Positions 50,094-59,438 of a stretch of DNA of 64,000 bases are shown here, piece by piece. This DNA is from Sphingopyxis sp. PET50. GTDB lineage: Bacteria > Pseudomonadota > Alphaproteobacteria > Sphingomonadales > Sphingomonadaceae. The stretch lies in assembly GCF_025244705.1 (NCBI RefSeq), contig NZ_CP104207.1, positions 744,001 to 808,000 of the forward strand, in the 5' to 3' direction. The translations under genes and the position numbers were made by a program. The notes beneath the pieces are model-generated. The model did not search any database. It worked only from the letters and a program-made list of their open reading frames with translations, and was not told where the DNA came from. The first letter of the stretch is position 1. Each line of letters begins with the position of its first letter.

Positions 50094-51031
50094 ATGACCT
50101 GCAAGCGCGGTATCTGGCTTTTCATCGGCTGCGCGCTCGCCGTCGCGCCGCGCGGCCGCGGCAAAGGAGAGCGCGCCCGCGCCAACCGCCGCCGGCGCGA
50201 CACTTCCGGCTGCGCTAGCCAGGGCCGCGCCGCGGACGATCTTGTTCATCGGCAACAGCTTCACCCAGGGCGCGCATTCGGCGGCGCGAAACTGGCGCGC
50301 GGGGTCGGTGACCGACCTCAACCGGGCTGGCTACGGCGGGGTGCCCGCGATGTTCAAGCTGTTCTGCGAGCAGGCTGGGCTCGACTATGACGTCAGCCTA
50401 GAAACGCAGGGCGGCAAGTCGCTCGGATTTCATTATGACGAGCGGCGCCAGTTGTTCGACCGGCCGTGGGACGTCGTCGTGCTGCAGGAATTCAGCACGC
50501 TCGATCGCAAGAGGCCGGGCGATCCGGCGGACTATCTGGCGAATGTCGGACGGCTGGCCGCGTTGTTCCGCGCGCGCAATCCGGCGGTCGATATCCGTCT
50601 CGTCGCCGCATGGACCCGTGCCGACCAGACCTGGCTGCCCAAGGGGCACTGGTATGGCAAGCCCGTCTCCGCGATGGCGCTGGACCTGCGCGCCGCCGCC
50701 GACAGCGCCCGGCGCGCGCACCCCGGCATCACGGGGATATTGCCCGTCGGCGAAGCATGGAACCGGGCCTTCGCGGAAAGCGTCGCCGATCCCAATCCCT
50801 ATGACGGCATCGCGTTCGACCAGCTCGATCTGTGGGCCTATGACCATTATCATGCGAGCGTTGCCGAGCTATTACCTGTCGGCGCTCGTGACTTTCGGCG
50901 CGATCACCGGCGTCGATCCGGCCAGCCTTGGCCCGGGAGAAAAGGCTGCGGACGAATTGGGGTTGTCCGATGCGCAGGCGGTCGCCTTGCAGAAAATCGC
51001 TCAGTCCGAACTGGGCCGGACGGCGCAATAG
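50094..51031 (+). CDS. SGNH/GDSL-like hydrolase, DUF4886-like (two frameshifts)
   Basis: The signal peptide M-T-C-K-R-G-I-W-L-F-I-G-C-A-L-A-V-A is followed, after removal of one base near 50147-50150, by A-P-R-T-I-L-F-I-G-N-S-F-T-Q-G, the GNS block of SGNH-like hydrolases. D-H-Y-H near the C-terminus resembles block V. Removing the T at 50870 restores V-A-E-H-Y-L-S-A-L-V. Corrected length is 311 residues. The start lies one base after the TBDR stop, so the two are probably co-transcribed. An exported esterase or deacetylase acting on the receptor substrate is possible. Confidence 0.8.
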
Positions 51032-51155
51032 AAACCGGTCCCGCGCAAGAAATGTCAAAACTCGATGCAAGCCCCGCCAAAGCCATGCGGCGCCTGACCG
51101 CCTAGATTTTCCTTCGAACCGGGCTCGCAGAAGGCCGGGCAGAGGGAGACAGGAT

Positions 51156-53377
51156 ATGGCAGGCTTGACGTTCGGACGCGCCCTGGCCGCGGCGCTTGCG
51201 GTTTCGACATCGACGATCGCGATCGCGCAAGACGCGCCTCCGGCCGACGATGGAACCAGCGACGGCGATATCGTCGTCACAGCGCAGCGCCGCGAACAGT
51301 CGCTGCTCGACGTGCCGCTCGCGGTCACCGCGCTCGGCGGCGACAGCCTTGCCGAACGCGGGATCACCAATTCGGCGCAGCTCGGCGACGCGGTGCCGAA
51401 CCTCCAGATCAACAGCCCTTACGGGAATACCCAGCCCAACTTCTCGTTGCGCGGCATCGGGGTCGCGAATGAATATAACAGCAATCAGGCGTCGCCGGTC
51501 GGCGTCTATCTCGACGACGTCTATCTCGCGCCGCGCACCAGCCACGGCATGGGGCTCTTCGACCTCGACCGCATCGAGGTGCTGCGCGGGCCGCAGGGAA
51601 CGCTTTTCGGCCGCAACACCACCGGCGGCGCGATCAACTTCATCACGAAGAAACCCGATCTGTCGGGCACCAACGGCTACGTCCAACTCGGCTACGCCAA
51701 TTTCGACACTTTCACCGCGCAGGGCGCCGCCGAGGCGACGCTCGCCGAGGATGTCGCGGGGCTCCGGCTCGCGGTCAACTATGCCAAGGGCGACGGGCAG
51801 ATCGAAAATATATTTCCCGGCGGGCGCGACGCCAATTCGATCGACACCCTGCAGGGCCGCGCCTCGCTGCGCGTCAAACCGACCGAGACGCTCGACGTGG
51901 TGCTCCGCGCCTACGCCGGGCGCGACCGCGGCACGCAGGCGGCGGTGCACGGACTCGATGCTTTCCGCGCCGGCCTCGATTTCTTCGAGACCAACGAGAA
52001 TCGCATCGGCGAGAACCGCACCGACGCATGGGGATTCTCTCGCCAACATCGGCCTTGAACTCGGCGACAGGCTCAGCCTGACCTCGATCACCAGCTACGA
52101 CGGCGGCAAGCAGAATCTTCAGCAGGCCGCCGACGGGTCGCCGCTCGACCTGCTCGATATCAACTGGCGCTCGCGCTACCGCCAGTTCAGTCAGGAACTG
52201 CGCGCCAATTACGACGGCGACGGCATCACCTTCGTCGGCGGGCTCTTTTATGGCTGGGACCGCAATATCACCGACAACCGGTTCAACCTGCCGCTGCCGC
52301 CTGCCGGGGGTTTCTTCCAGCATTACCGGCAGGTCCGCAAAAGCTATGCGGTGTTCGGGCAGGCCGACATCGACCTCGCCGACCGGCTCGTGCTGACGCT
52401 GGGAGCGCGCTATACCAAGGACAAGTCGCGCTACGACGACGCCTTCGCCTATCTGTTCGTTGGCGAGGTGGGCGCACCCGACACGCCGATCGCGACGACG
52501 GTGCCATGCGCGGGGGTGGCGGGCACCTGTCCCTATGATCCCGCCGCCCGCTTCGCGCTCGCCGACACCAACAATGCGCTGACCGGGCGGATCGCGCTCA
52601 GCTACAGCTTCGACGACGGCCCGCTCGTCTATGCGAGCTACAACCGCGGCTATCGCGCGGGTGCGGTCAACGGTGGCGGTTACACGTCGTCGTCGGGTAT
52701 CGGCTATATCGAGCCCGAGCGCGTCAACGCCTATGAAATCGGGATCAAGGGCCGCGCGGGCGGACGCCTGTTCACCTATGCCGCCTCGGCCTTCTATTAC
52801 GACTATTCGAACCAGCAGCTTCAGGACACGCGCGCCGGACCGGTGTCCTTCCTCGTCAATGCGCCGTCGTCCGAAGTCTATGGCCTCGAAGTCGAAACGA
52901 CGCTGCGGCCGGTCGATGGTTTGCGGATCGACGCGTCGCTGGGCTGGCTGCACTCGAAATATAAGGAACTGACGCTTCAGGGTGCCGACCTGTCGGGCAA
53001 CTCGCTGCCCTTCGCGCCGAAGCTCACCGCGCAGTTTGGCTTCGAATGGGATGTCGTGGAGGTTGGTGGCGGCACGATCACCTTCGCGCCGAACATGGCC
53101 TATTCGAGCTAAGCAATATTTCTCGCCGTTCAACGCGATCAACGCGCCGGGCTCACCGCAGGTGAACAGCGAGTTGCAGCAGGGCGCCAATGCCAAGGTC
53201 AACGCCTCGCTGAGCTGGAGCAATGACGCGCTGACGGTGCGCGCTTTTGCGAACAACCTCTTCGACCGCAAGACCTATGGCTATGGGCTCGATCTGCGCG
53301 GCGCGGGCTTTCCGTACAACTTCCTCGTGCCGTCGGCGCCGCGTACCTATGGCGTCAGCCTGCGCTACAGCTTCTGA
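51156..53377 (+). CDS. TonB-dependent receptor (two extra-T frameshifts)
   Basis: The signal peptide ends near I-A-I-A-Q-D. TonB box D-I-V-V-T-A-Q-R-R and plug motif E-V-L-R-G-P-Q-G-T-L-F-G-R-N-T-T-G-G are present; the barrel ends L-R-Y-S-F. Extra T bases at about 52038 and at 53110 break the frame; removal restores W-G-F-L-A-N-I-G and Y-S-S-K-Q-Y-F-S. Corrected length is about 739 residues. AGGGAGACAGG precedes the ATG. It is the first gene of the apparent operon with P450, AraC, ADH and ALDH. A hydrophobic substrate is likely (inferred). Confidence 0.9.
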
Positions 53378-53379
53378 CG

Positions 53380-54606
53380 ATGACCGACCTCGGGACCGTC
53401 GATCTAAGGGACCCCGACCTCTATGTCGGCGGCATGCCCTATGCCGAACTCGCGGCCTTGCGCGCCGCGGGTTCGGTCCATTGGAACCCCGAGGAGGAGG
53501 GCGCGGGCTTCTGGGCGGTGCTGGGGTTCGACGATATCGTCGCGGTGTCGCGGCAGGCCGACCTTTTTTCCTCGGCGCACGAAAATGGCGGGCACCGCAT
53601 CTTCAACGAGAATGAGGTCGGGCTGACCGGGGCGGGGGAGGCCGCGATCGGCATTCCCTTCATCTCGCGCGATCCGCCGACGCACACGCAATATCGCAAA
53701 TTCGTGATGCCCGCGCTGTCGCCCGCGCGACTGGAGGGGATCGAGGCGCGCATCGCCGAACGTGTCGAACGCCTGTTCGCCGAGGTGCCGCTGAACGAGA
53801 CGGTCGACATATTGCCGCTGCTAACCGTCCCGCTGCCGCTGCTGACGCTCGCCGAGCTGCTCGGCGTCCCCGCCGAGATGTGGCGCGACCTCCACCGCTG
53901 GACCGACGCCTTCGTGGGCGAGGACGATCCCGATTTCCGCCAGTCGCCGGAGGCGATGCAGGCGGTGCTCGGCGAGTTCATGGGGTTCGCTTCGGCCTTG
54001 TTCGACGAGCGCCGCGCCAACCCCGGCCCCGACATCGCCTCGCTGCTCGCCAATGCCGGAATCCACGGGCAGCCCGTTCCGCTGGGCGATTTCGTGGGCA
54101 ATCTGATCCTCGCGCTCGTCGGCGGCAACGAGACGACGCGCAACTCGATCAACCACAGCCTGATCGCCTTTTCGAACAGCCCGGATCAATGGGACGCGAT
54201 CCGCGCCGACCCCGGCCTGCTGCCGAACGCGGTCAAGGAAATGGTGCGCCACGCCAGCCCCGTGATCCATATGCGCCGCACCGCGACGCGCGATACCGAA
54301 CTCGGCGGGCAGGCGATCCGCAAGGGCGACAAGGTCGTCGTCTTCTATCCCGCCGGCAACCGCGACCCGTCGGTCTTCGCCGATCCCGACGCCTTCGACA
54401 TCGCGCGCCCGATCCGTCAGCATCTGGCTTTCGGGACCGGCACGCATGTCTGCGTCGGATCGCGCCTCGCCGAGATGCAATTGCGACTCGCCTTTGCCGA
54501 AATGGCGCGTCATGTTCGGCGGATAGAGATTTTGGGAGAGCCGGTCCGTGTGCGGTCGAACTTCATCAACGGCTTCAAGCGGCTCGACGTCAGGCTGACA
54601 GCGTGA
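53380..54606 (+). CDS. Cytochrome P450
   Basis: This 408-residue soluble bacterial P450 has I-helix motif G-G-N-E-T-T, E-M-V-R as the ExxR motif, and haem-binding F-G-T-G-T-H-V-C358-V-G. The segments H-M-R-R-T-A-T-R-D and F-Y-P-A-G-N-R-D resemble the CYP124/125/142 group, which hydroxylates sterols and branched lipids. It starts two bases after the TBDR stop and overlaps the AraC gene by four. No ferredoxin gene is nearby. It probably starts oxidation of the imported compound. Confidence 0.94.
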   Translation: MTDLGTVDLRDPDLYVGGMPYAELAALRAAGSVHWNPEEEGAGFWAVLGFDDIVAVSRQADLFSSAHENGGHRIFNENEVGLTGAGEAAIGIPFISRDPPTHTQYRKFVMPALSPARLEGIEARIAERVERLFAEVPLNETVDILPLLTVPLPLLTLAELLGVPAEMWRDLHRWTDAFVGEDDPDFRQSPEAMQAVLGEFMGFASALFDERRANPGPDIASLLANAGIHGQPVPLGDFVGNLILALVGGNETTRNSINHSLIAFSNSPDQWDAIRADPGLLPNAVKEMVRHASPVIHMRRTATRDTELGGQAIRKGDKVVVFYPAGNRDPSVFADPDAFDIARPIRQHLAFGTGTHVCVGSRLAEMQLRLAFAEMARHVRRIEILGEPVRVRSNFINGFKRLDVRLTA

Positions 54607-55487
54607 AACAGGACGGCGTCTGGGACAACAAGGAGATCATCTGCGACGTCCTCGGTCGCGTGCCCGACGTCGAGATGGGGTCGATCGGCGACGGCTGGTC
54701 GCTGTGCCGCTGGCGGCAGTTCGTCGGCAGTTACACGCTGCCCGCGCTGCCGCAGCCGATCTTCACCGTCCATGTCGCGGGCAAGCCGCAGGTCAAGACG
54801 TGGGACCGCGACGGCTGGACCGAAACCAGCTCGATCCCCGGCTGCGCGACGATCGTGCCCGCAGGCATGCCGACCGGCTGGCTTGTCGACGGCGAGCTCG
54901 ACGTCGTGACGCTGTCGATGTCGTCGGACGTGCTTGCGGGGCAACCGCACGCCGACCAGTTCAACAAGATGCGCTTCGCCTTCGCCGATCCGCTCGGCGT
55001 GGCGCTGACGCGCCAGATCCTCGCCGAGCTCTATGCCCCGCAGGCCCAGGAGCGCACCGCCTATGTCGCGGCGATGGTGAATGCGCTGAAGGCGCATATC
55101 CTGTCGGGTCCGCCCGCGCACGGCAATCCGGTCGAAATTCCGGTGTCCGATTTTTCGGCCTACCGGCTGCACAAGATCATGAACGCCGTCCTTGCGAACC
55201 CGGCGGACGAGCATAGCCTCGAAGCGATGGCGGCGGTTGCGGGGGTGACGCCGTCGCATTTCTGCCGCCTATTCAAGAAGGCGACGGGCATCTCGCCGCA
55301 CCAATATGTGATGAAGGCAAGGCTCGACCGGGCGCAGCAGATGCTGGTCCAGACCGATCTCACCCTCGCGGCGTTGTCGGAGGCGACGGGCTTCACCAGC
55401 CAGAGCCATTTCAGCCGCGCCTTCCGCGCCTGGTTCGGCATGGCGCCGAGCGATTATCGCCAGCAGGAACGGCGCGGGCTGCATTGA
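54603..55487 (+). CDS. AraC-family transcriptional regulator
   Basis: This 294-residue protein starts with GTG overlapping the P450 stop (GTGA). The N-terminal ligand domain is followed by two C-terminal HTH motifs: L-E-A-M-A-A-V-A-G-V-T-P-S-H-F-C-R-L-F-K and L-A-A-L-S-E-A-T-G-F-T-S-Q-S-H-F-S-R-A-F. Its position inside the catabolic operon suggests autoregulated activation by the substrate or a metabolite. No operator could be assigned. Confidence 0.93.
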   Translation: MKQDGVWDNKEIICDVLGRVPDVEMGSIGDGWSLCRWRQFVGSYTLPALPQPIFTVHVAGKPQVKTWDRDGWTETSSIPGCATIVPAGMPTGWLVDGELDVVTLSMSSDVLAGQPHADQFNKMRFAFADPLGVALTRQILAELYAPQAQERTAYVAAMVNALKAHILSGPPAHGNPVEIPVSDFSAYRLHKIMNAVLANPADEHSLEAMAAVAGVTPSHFCRLFKKATGISPHQYVMKARLDRAQQMLVQTDLTLAALSEATGFTSQSHFSRAFRAWFGMAPSDYRQQERRGLH

Positions 55488-55498
55488 CGGAGACGGAC

Positions 55499-56611
55499 AT
55501 GACAGAAGCGAAGGCGGCCTTGGTGCGCCAGCCCGGCGGCGATTTCACCATCGAGACGATCGAGGTCGAAGCACCGCGCGCGGGCGAGGTGCGGGTGCGG
55601 ATCGCAGGGGTGGGACTGTGCCACACCGACCTCATCTTCCGCGACCAGTTCGCACCCTTTGCGCTGCCCGGCGTCCTCGGCCATGAAGGCGCCGGGGTGA
55701 TCGAGGCGGTGGGTGAGGGCGTCGAAGGGCTTGCCGTGGGTGATGCAGTCGTCATTGGCTTTTCAAGCTGCGGTGCCTGCCCGCGATGCGACGAGCATCT
55801 GCCGAGCTACTGCCAGAGCTTCGTGCCGCTGAACTATGCGGGAATGCGGCTCGATGACGGATCGACGGCCTATGCCAGGGATAGCGAGCGCGTCACCTCG
55901 CACTTCTTCGGCCAATCTTCCTTTTCGGCGCTGACCGTCACCCGCGCGCGCAACGTGGTGAAGGTCGATACGTCGAAAATCGCGCTCGAACTGCTCGGGC
56001 CGCTCGGATGCGGCTTCCAGACCGGCGCGGGCGGGGTGATGAACTCGCTCGCCTGTCCCGCGGGCTCGAGCATCGCGATCTTCGGCGGCGGCCCGGTGGG
56101 GCTGGCGGCGGTGATGGGCGCGCGGATTCAGGGCTGTGATACGATCATCCTGGTCGAGCCCGTCGCCGCGCGGCGCGAGACCGGCCTGGAACTGGGCGCG
56201 ACGCATGTCATCGACCCCGCCGAAGCCGGCGACCTTGCCGAAGCCCTGCGCGCGATCGTCCCCGCCGGGCTCGACTTCGCCTTCGATACCAGCGGCGTGG
56301 TGCCGGTGATCGAAGCGGGGCTCGCGGCGCTCGGCAGCCATGGCGCGATCGGCCTGGTCGGCGTACCGGCGAAGGCCGACGCCGCGATCAGCGTCAATAT
56401 CGCGGCGCTGATGACCCCCGGCCACCGTATCGTCGGGATCATCGAGGGCGACAGCGATCCGCAGACCTTCATCCCCGAACTGATCGCGCACCATGCGGCG
56501 GGCCGCTTTCCGTTCGACAGGCTGATCAAGACCTTTCCGCTGGCCGAGATCAACGAAGCGTTGGCCGCACAGGCACGCGGCGAGTGCATCAAGGTCGTGC
56601 TGATACCTTAA
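55499..56611 (+). CDS. Zinc-dependent alcohol dehydrogenase
   Basis: This 370-residue medium-chain dehydrogenase has catalytic zinc ligands in G-L-C-H-T-D and G-H-E-G-A-G, structural zinc C-x2-C-x2-C-x7-C (C-G-A-C-P-R-C and S-Y-C), and Rossmann motif I-F-G-G-G-P-V-G-L. The family is close to aryl/allylic alcohol dehydrogenases. The ATG at 55499 has ACGGAGACGG upstream; TTG at 55484 overlaps the AraC stop but lacks a site. It oxidises the alcohol formed by the P450 to an aldehyde. Confidence 0.92.
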   Translation: MTEAKAALVRQPGGDFTIETIEVEAPRAGEVRVRIAGVGLCHTDLIFRDQFAPFALPGVLGHEGAGVIEAVGEGVEGLAVGDAVVIGFSSCGACPRCDEHLPSYCQSFVPLNYAGMRLDDGSTAYARDSERVTSHFFGQSSFSALTVTRARNVVKVDTSKIALELLGPLGCGFQTGAGGVMNSLACPAGSSIAIFGGGPVGLAAVMGARIQGCDTIILVEPVAARRETGLELGATHVIDPAEAGDLAEALRAIVPAGLDFAFDTSGVVPVIEAGLAALGSHGAIGLVGVPAKADAAISVNIAALMTPGHRIVGIIEGDSDPQTFIPELIAHHAAGRFPFDRLIKTFPLAEINEALAAQARGECIKVVLIP

Positions 56612-56640
56612 AGGCAGGCGCGCCAATTCCTCCGTTTGCC

Positions 56641-56709
56641 CTGAGCTTGTCGAAGGGCCGTTTTTCTTTGCGGAGGGCGAAGAAAAGAACGGTGCTTCGA
56701 CAAGCTCAG
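56641..56709. repeat. Sphingomonad-type intergenic hairpin repeat
   Basis: CTGAGCTTGTCGAAG (56641-56655) and its exact inverse (56695-56709) flank a second inner imperfect inverted repeat (CGTTTTTCTT with AAGAAAAGAACG), giving a long hairpin. Outer bases (CCGTTTGCC, CACGAACGGG) are also roughly symmetrical. Elements with this core recur in intergenic regions of many sphingomonads. It may act as an mRNA-stability or termination element between ADH and ALDH. Confidence 0.8.
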
Positions 56710-56739
56710 CACGAACGGGTTTGGGTAAGGAGAGAGACG

Positions 56740-58173
56740 ATGGATTTCGACCGCGACTATGCGATGCTGATCGGCGGCAAGCTCGACGGCGGCGGCGGCC
56801 GCTTCGACGTGCTCAACCCCGCGACCGAAGGCGTGATCGGCACTGCTCCCGACGCGACGCCCGACGATCTCGACCGCGCCATCGCAGCTGCGCGTGCCGC
56901 TTTCCCCGGCTGGGCTGCGACACCGATCGCCGATCGCAAGGCGGCGCTGAACGCGATGGGGCAGGCGGTGCTCGCCAACGCCGACGCCTTCAAGCGCCTG
57001 CTCACCGCCGAACAGGGCAAGCCGCATAGCGAGGCGGAGGGCGAAGTCATCGGCGCGGGTTACTGGCTGATGGGCGCAGCGAGCCTCGATTTGCCGGTGA
57101 CGGTCAACGAGGACAGCGACGAGCGGTATAGCGAGACGCGCCGCGTCCCGCTCGGCGTCGTCGGCGCGATTTCGCCGTGGAACTTCCCGCTGCTGCTCGC
57201 GATGTTCAAGGTCGGTCCGGCGCTGCTTGCGGGCAATGCGATGGTGCTCAAACCCTCGCCCTTCACCCCGCTCACGACGCTGAAGTTTGGCGAGCTGGTC
57301 AAGGACATGCTCCCGCCGGGCGTGCTCAATATCGTGACCGGCGGCGATGCGCTGGGACCGTGGATGACGGGCCACAAGGGCTTCGACAAGATCAGCTTCA
57401 CCGGCTCAACCGCGACCGGGCGGCGCGTGATGGAGTCGGCGGCGCCGACGCTCAAGCGTGTGACGCTCGAACTCGGCGGCAACGACGCCGCGATCGTCAT
57501 GCCCGACGTCGATGTCGAAAAGGTCGCAGAGGATCTGTTCTGGGCGGCGTTCCGCAACAACGGCCAGATCTGCATCGCGACCAAGCGCATGTATGTGCAC
57601 AAGGACATCTACGAAGAACTCAGGGATGCGCTTGTCGCCTATGCAAAGACGGTGAAGGTCGGCGACGGGGCGCAACAGGGAACGCAGATCGGCCCGATCA
57701 ACAATGAGCCGCAGTACCGCCGTGTGCTCGACCTCATTCAGGACGCCAAGGACAAGGGCTACAAATTCCTCGTCGGCGGCGAAGCAGCCGGCGTGCCGGG
57801 TTATTTCGTCCCCGTCACCATCCTCGACAACCCGCCCGAAGACAGCCGGATCGTCCAGGAGGAGCAGTTCGGGCCGGTGCTGCCGCTGATCAAGTTCGAC
57901 GATTATGACGATGTCGTCGCGCGCGCCAACGCCACCGAATATGGTCTTGGCGGATCGGTCTGGGGCGCGGACGAGGATAGGGCCTTTGACATTGCGCAGC
58001 GCATCGCGAGCGGGACGGTGTGGGTCAATGAAACCCAGCACCTCTCCCCCACCGCGGCCTTTGGAGGCATGAAGCAGTCGGGCGTCGGCGTGGAGGGAGG
58101 CGTCGAAGGCCTGTTGGAATATACCAGCGCCCAAACCATCGTTCGCAGGAAAAAGCCTCACGCCAAGGTCTGA
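56740..58173 (+). CDS. Aldehyde dehydrogenase
   Basis: This 477-residue NAD(P)-dependent ALDH has catalytic Cys278 in N-N-G-Q-I-C, general base Glu244 in L-E-L-G-G-N-D, and cofactor motif F-T-G-S-T-A-T-G. The ATG at 56740 follows AAGGAGAGAGACG; the longer upstream frame runs through the hairpin repeat and is not coding. It would oxidise the aldehyde from the adjacent ADH to an acid, ready for CoA activation by a synthetase such as that at 30030. Confidence 0.95.
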   Translation: MDFDRDYAMLIGGKLDGGGGRFDVLNPATEGVIGTAPDATPDDLDRAIAAARAAFPGWAATPIADRKAALNAMGQAVLANADAFKRLLTAEQGKPHSEAEGEVIGAGYWLMGAASLDLPVTVNEDSDERYSETRRVPLGVVGAISPWNFPLLLAMFKVGPALLAGNAMVLKPSPFTPLTTLKFGELVKDMLPPGVLNIVTGGDALGPWMTGHKGFDKISFTGSTATGRRVMESAAPTLKRVTLELGGNDAAIVMPDVDVEKVAEDLFWAAFRNNGQICIATKRMYVHKDIYEELRDALVAYAKTVKVGDGAQQGTQIGPINNEPQYRRVLDLIQDAKDKGYKFLVGGEAAGVPGYFVPVTILDNPPEDSRIVQEEQFGPVLPLIKFDDYDDVVARANATEYGLGGSVWGADEDRAFDIAQRIASGTVWVNETQHLSPTAAFGGMKQSGVGVEGGVEGLLEYTSAQTIVRRKKPHAKV

Positions 58174-58331
58174 ACCACGTATTTCCGCTTGTTTCCGCGC
58201 CGCCGGCTTGTCGGAATGCGCAAACAGGCCGCGAAAAACGACCGGTCCCCGCTGCGGCCGGCGCTTTGCGGCAAGGCGGGCGGCCCGCCATCACGCCCAA
58301 GCCGCGACGGCGATGGCCGCTGTATTTTTCG

Positions 58332-59438
58332 TCATTGCAGGCGGCGGCTGCCCTTTTTGGCGTCATTCTCGATTGCCAGCACGATGCCGACGCAGGTCAT
58401 GATCGTCAGCATCGACGACCCGCCATAGGAAAAGAGCGGCAACGGGATGCCCACGACAGGGGCAAGGCCCATCACCATCATCAGGTTGATCGCGATGTAG
58501 AAGAAGATCGTCATCGTCAGCCCGGTCGCGGTCAGCTGGCCGAAGCGCGTCCGTGCATTCAGTGCGACGCGCGTCGACCAGCGGAGCAGCAGGAAAAAAC
58601 CGAGCAGCAGTCCAAGCCCGCCGATCAGCCCCCATTCCTCGGCCATTGTCGCGAAGATGAAGTCGGTGTGTCCCTCGGGCAGATAGTCGAGGTGGCTTTG
58701 CGAGCCGTTGAGGAAGCCCTTGCCGCCGATGCCGCCCGACCCGATCGCGATCTTCGACTGGCTGATATGATAGCCGGCGCCGAGCGGATCGCTCTCCGGG
58801 TCGAGGAAGATCAGCACGCGCTTTTGCTGATAGTCGTGGAGCAGCGAAAAAAGCACGGGCAGCGCGGCGGCGCCCGCGGCGGCGGCGCTGCCGAACCACC
58901 AGAAGGGCAGGCCCGACACGAACATAACGATCACCCCGCCGACACAGATCGCGAGTGCGGTGCCGAGGTCGGGCTGGAGCATCACGAGGGCCGCGGGCAG
59001 GCCGATCAGCATCAGCGCGGGCCACAAGGCGGTCCATGTTCTGGTGCTGCCGGGCGGCAACTGGGAATAGAAGCGTGCGAGCGCGAGCACGATCGCGACC
59101 TTCATCAACTCCGAGGGCTGGAGGTTCATGAAGCCGAGGTTGAGCCAGCGCTGGCTGCCTCCACCGACGAAGCCGAGCAATTCGACCGCGACCAGCAGGA
59201 TCAGCACGCCAATATAGCCGAGATAGGCGAAATCCTCGAATATCCGGATCGGAAAGCGGCCGATGACGAGCGCGACGCCGAGGAAGACGAGGAAGCGCAC
59301 GCCCTGTTGCCACGCCCAAGGCGACCAGCTGCCGCCCGCCGCCGAATAGAGGACGAGCAGGCCGAAACCGGTGATGCCGGACAGAATCGCGATCAGTTTC
59401 CAGGGAATGCGCTGGATGGCGGGCGGGACGGGAATCAT
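58332..59438 (-). CDS. rodA: Rod-shape peptidoglycan glycosyltransferase RodA (SEDS family)
   Basis: This 368-residue polytopic protein has SEDS motifs: Q-P-S-E-L-M-K, Q-P-D-L-G-T-A, the extracellular loop G-S-G-G-I-G-G-K-G-F and P-L-F-S-Y-G-G-S-S. It polymerises glycan strands in the elongasome with PBP2. The ATG overlaps the mrdA stop (ATGA). Confidence 0.97.
   Translation of the reverse strand: MIPVPPAIQRIPWKLIAILSGITGFGLLVLYSAAGGSWSPWAWQQGVRFLVFLGVALVIGRFPIRIFEDFAYLGYIGVLILLVAVELLGFVGGGSQRWLNLGFMNLQPSELMKVAIVLALARFYSQLPPGSTRTWTALWPALMLIGLPAALVMLQPDLGTALAICVGGVIVMFVSGLPFWWFGSAAAAGAAALPVLFSLLHDYQQKRVLIFLDPESDPLGAGYHISQSKIAIGSGGIGGKGFLNGSQSHLDYLPEGHTDFIFATMAEEWGLIGGLGLLLGFFLLLRWSTRVALNARTRFGQLTATGLTMTIFFYIAINLMMVMGLAPVVGIPLPLFSYGGSSMLTIMTCVGIVLAIENDAKKGSRRLQ

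Noticed and set aside
47159..50203. Minus-strand open frame of about 1000 codons opposite the TBDR at 47015
   Set aside because: Same Arg/Val-rich shadow composition, no domain, no ribosome site, and antisense to a clear barrel.
4426..53377. Programmed ribosomal frameshifting as an explanation for the broken genes
   Set aside because: No slippery heptamers or downstream structures are seen at the breaks, the genes are unrelated, and the shared feature is one inserted T on the + strand.
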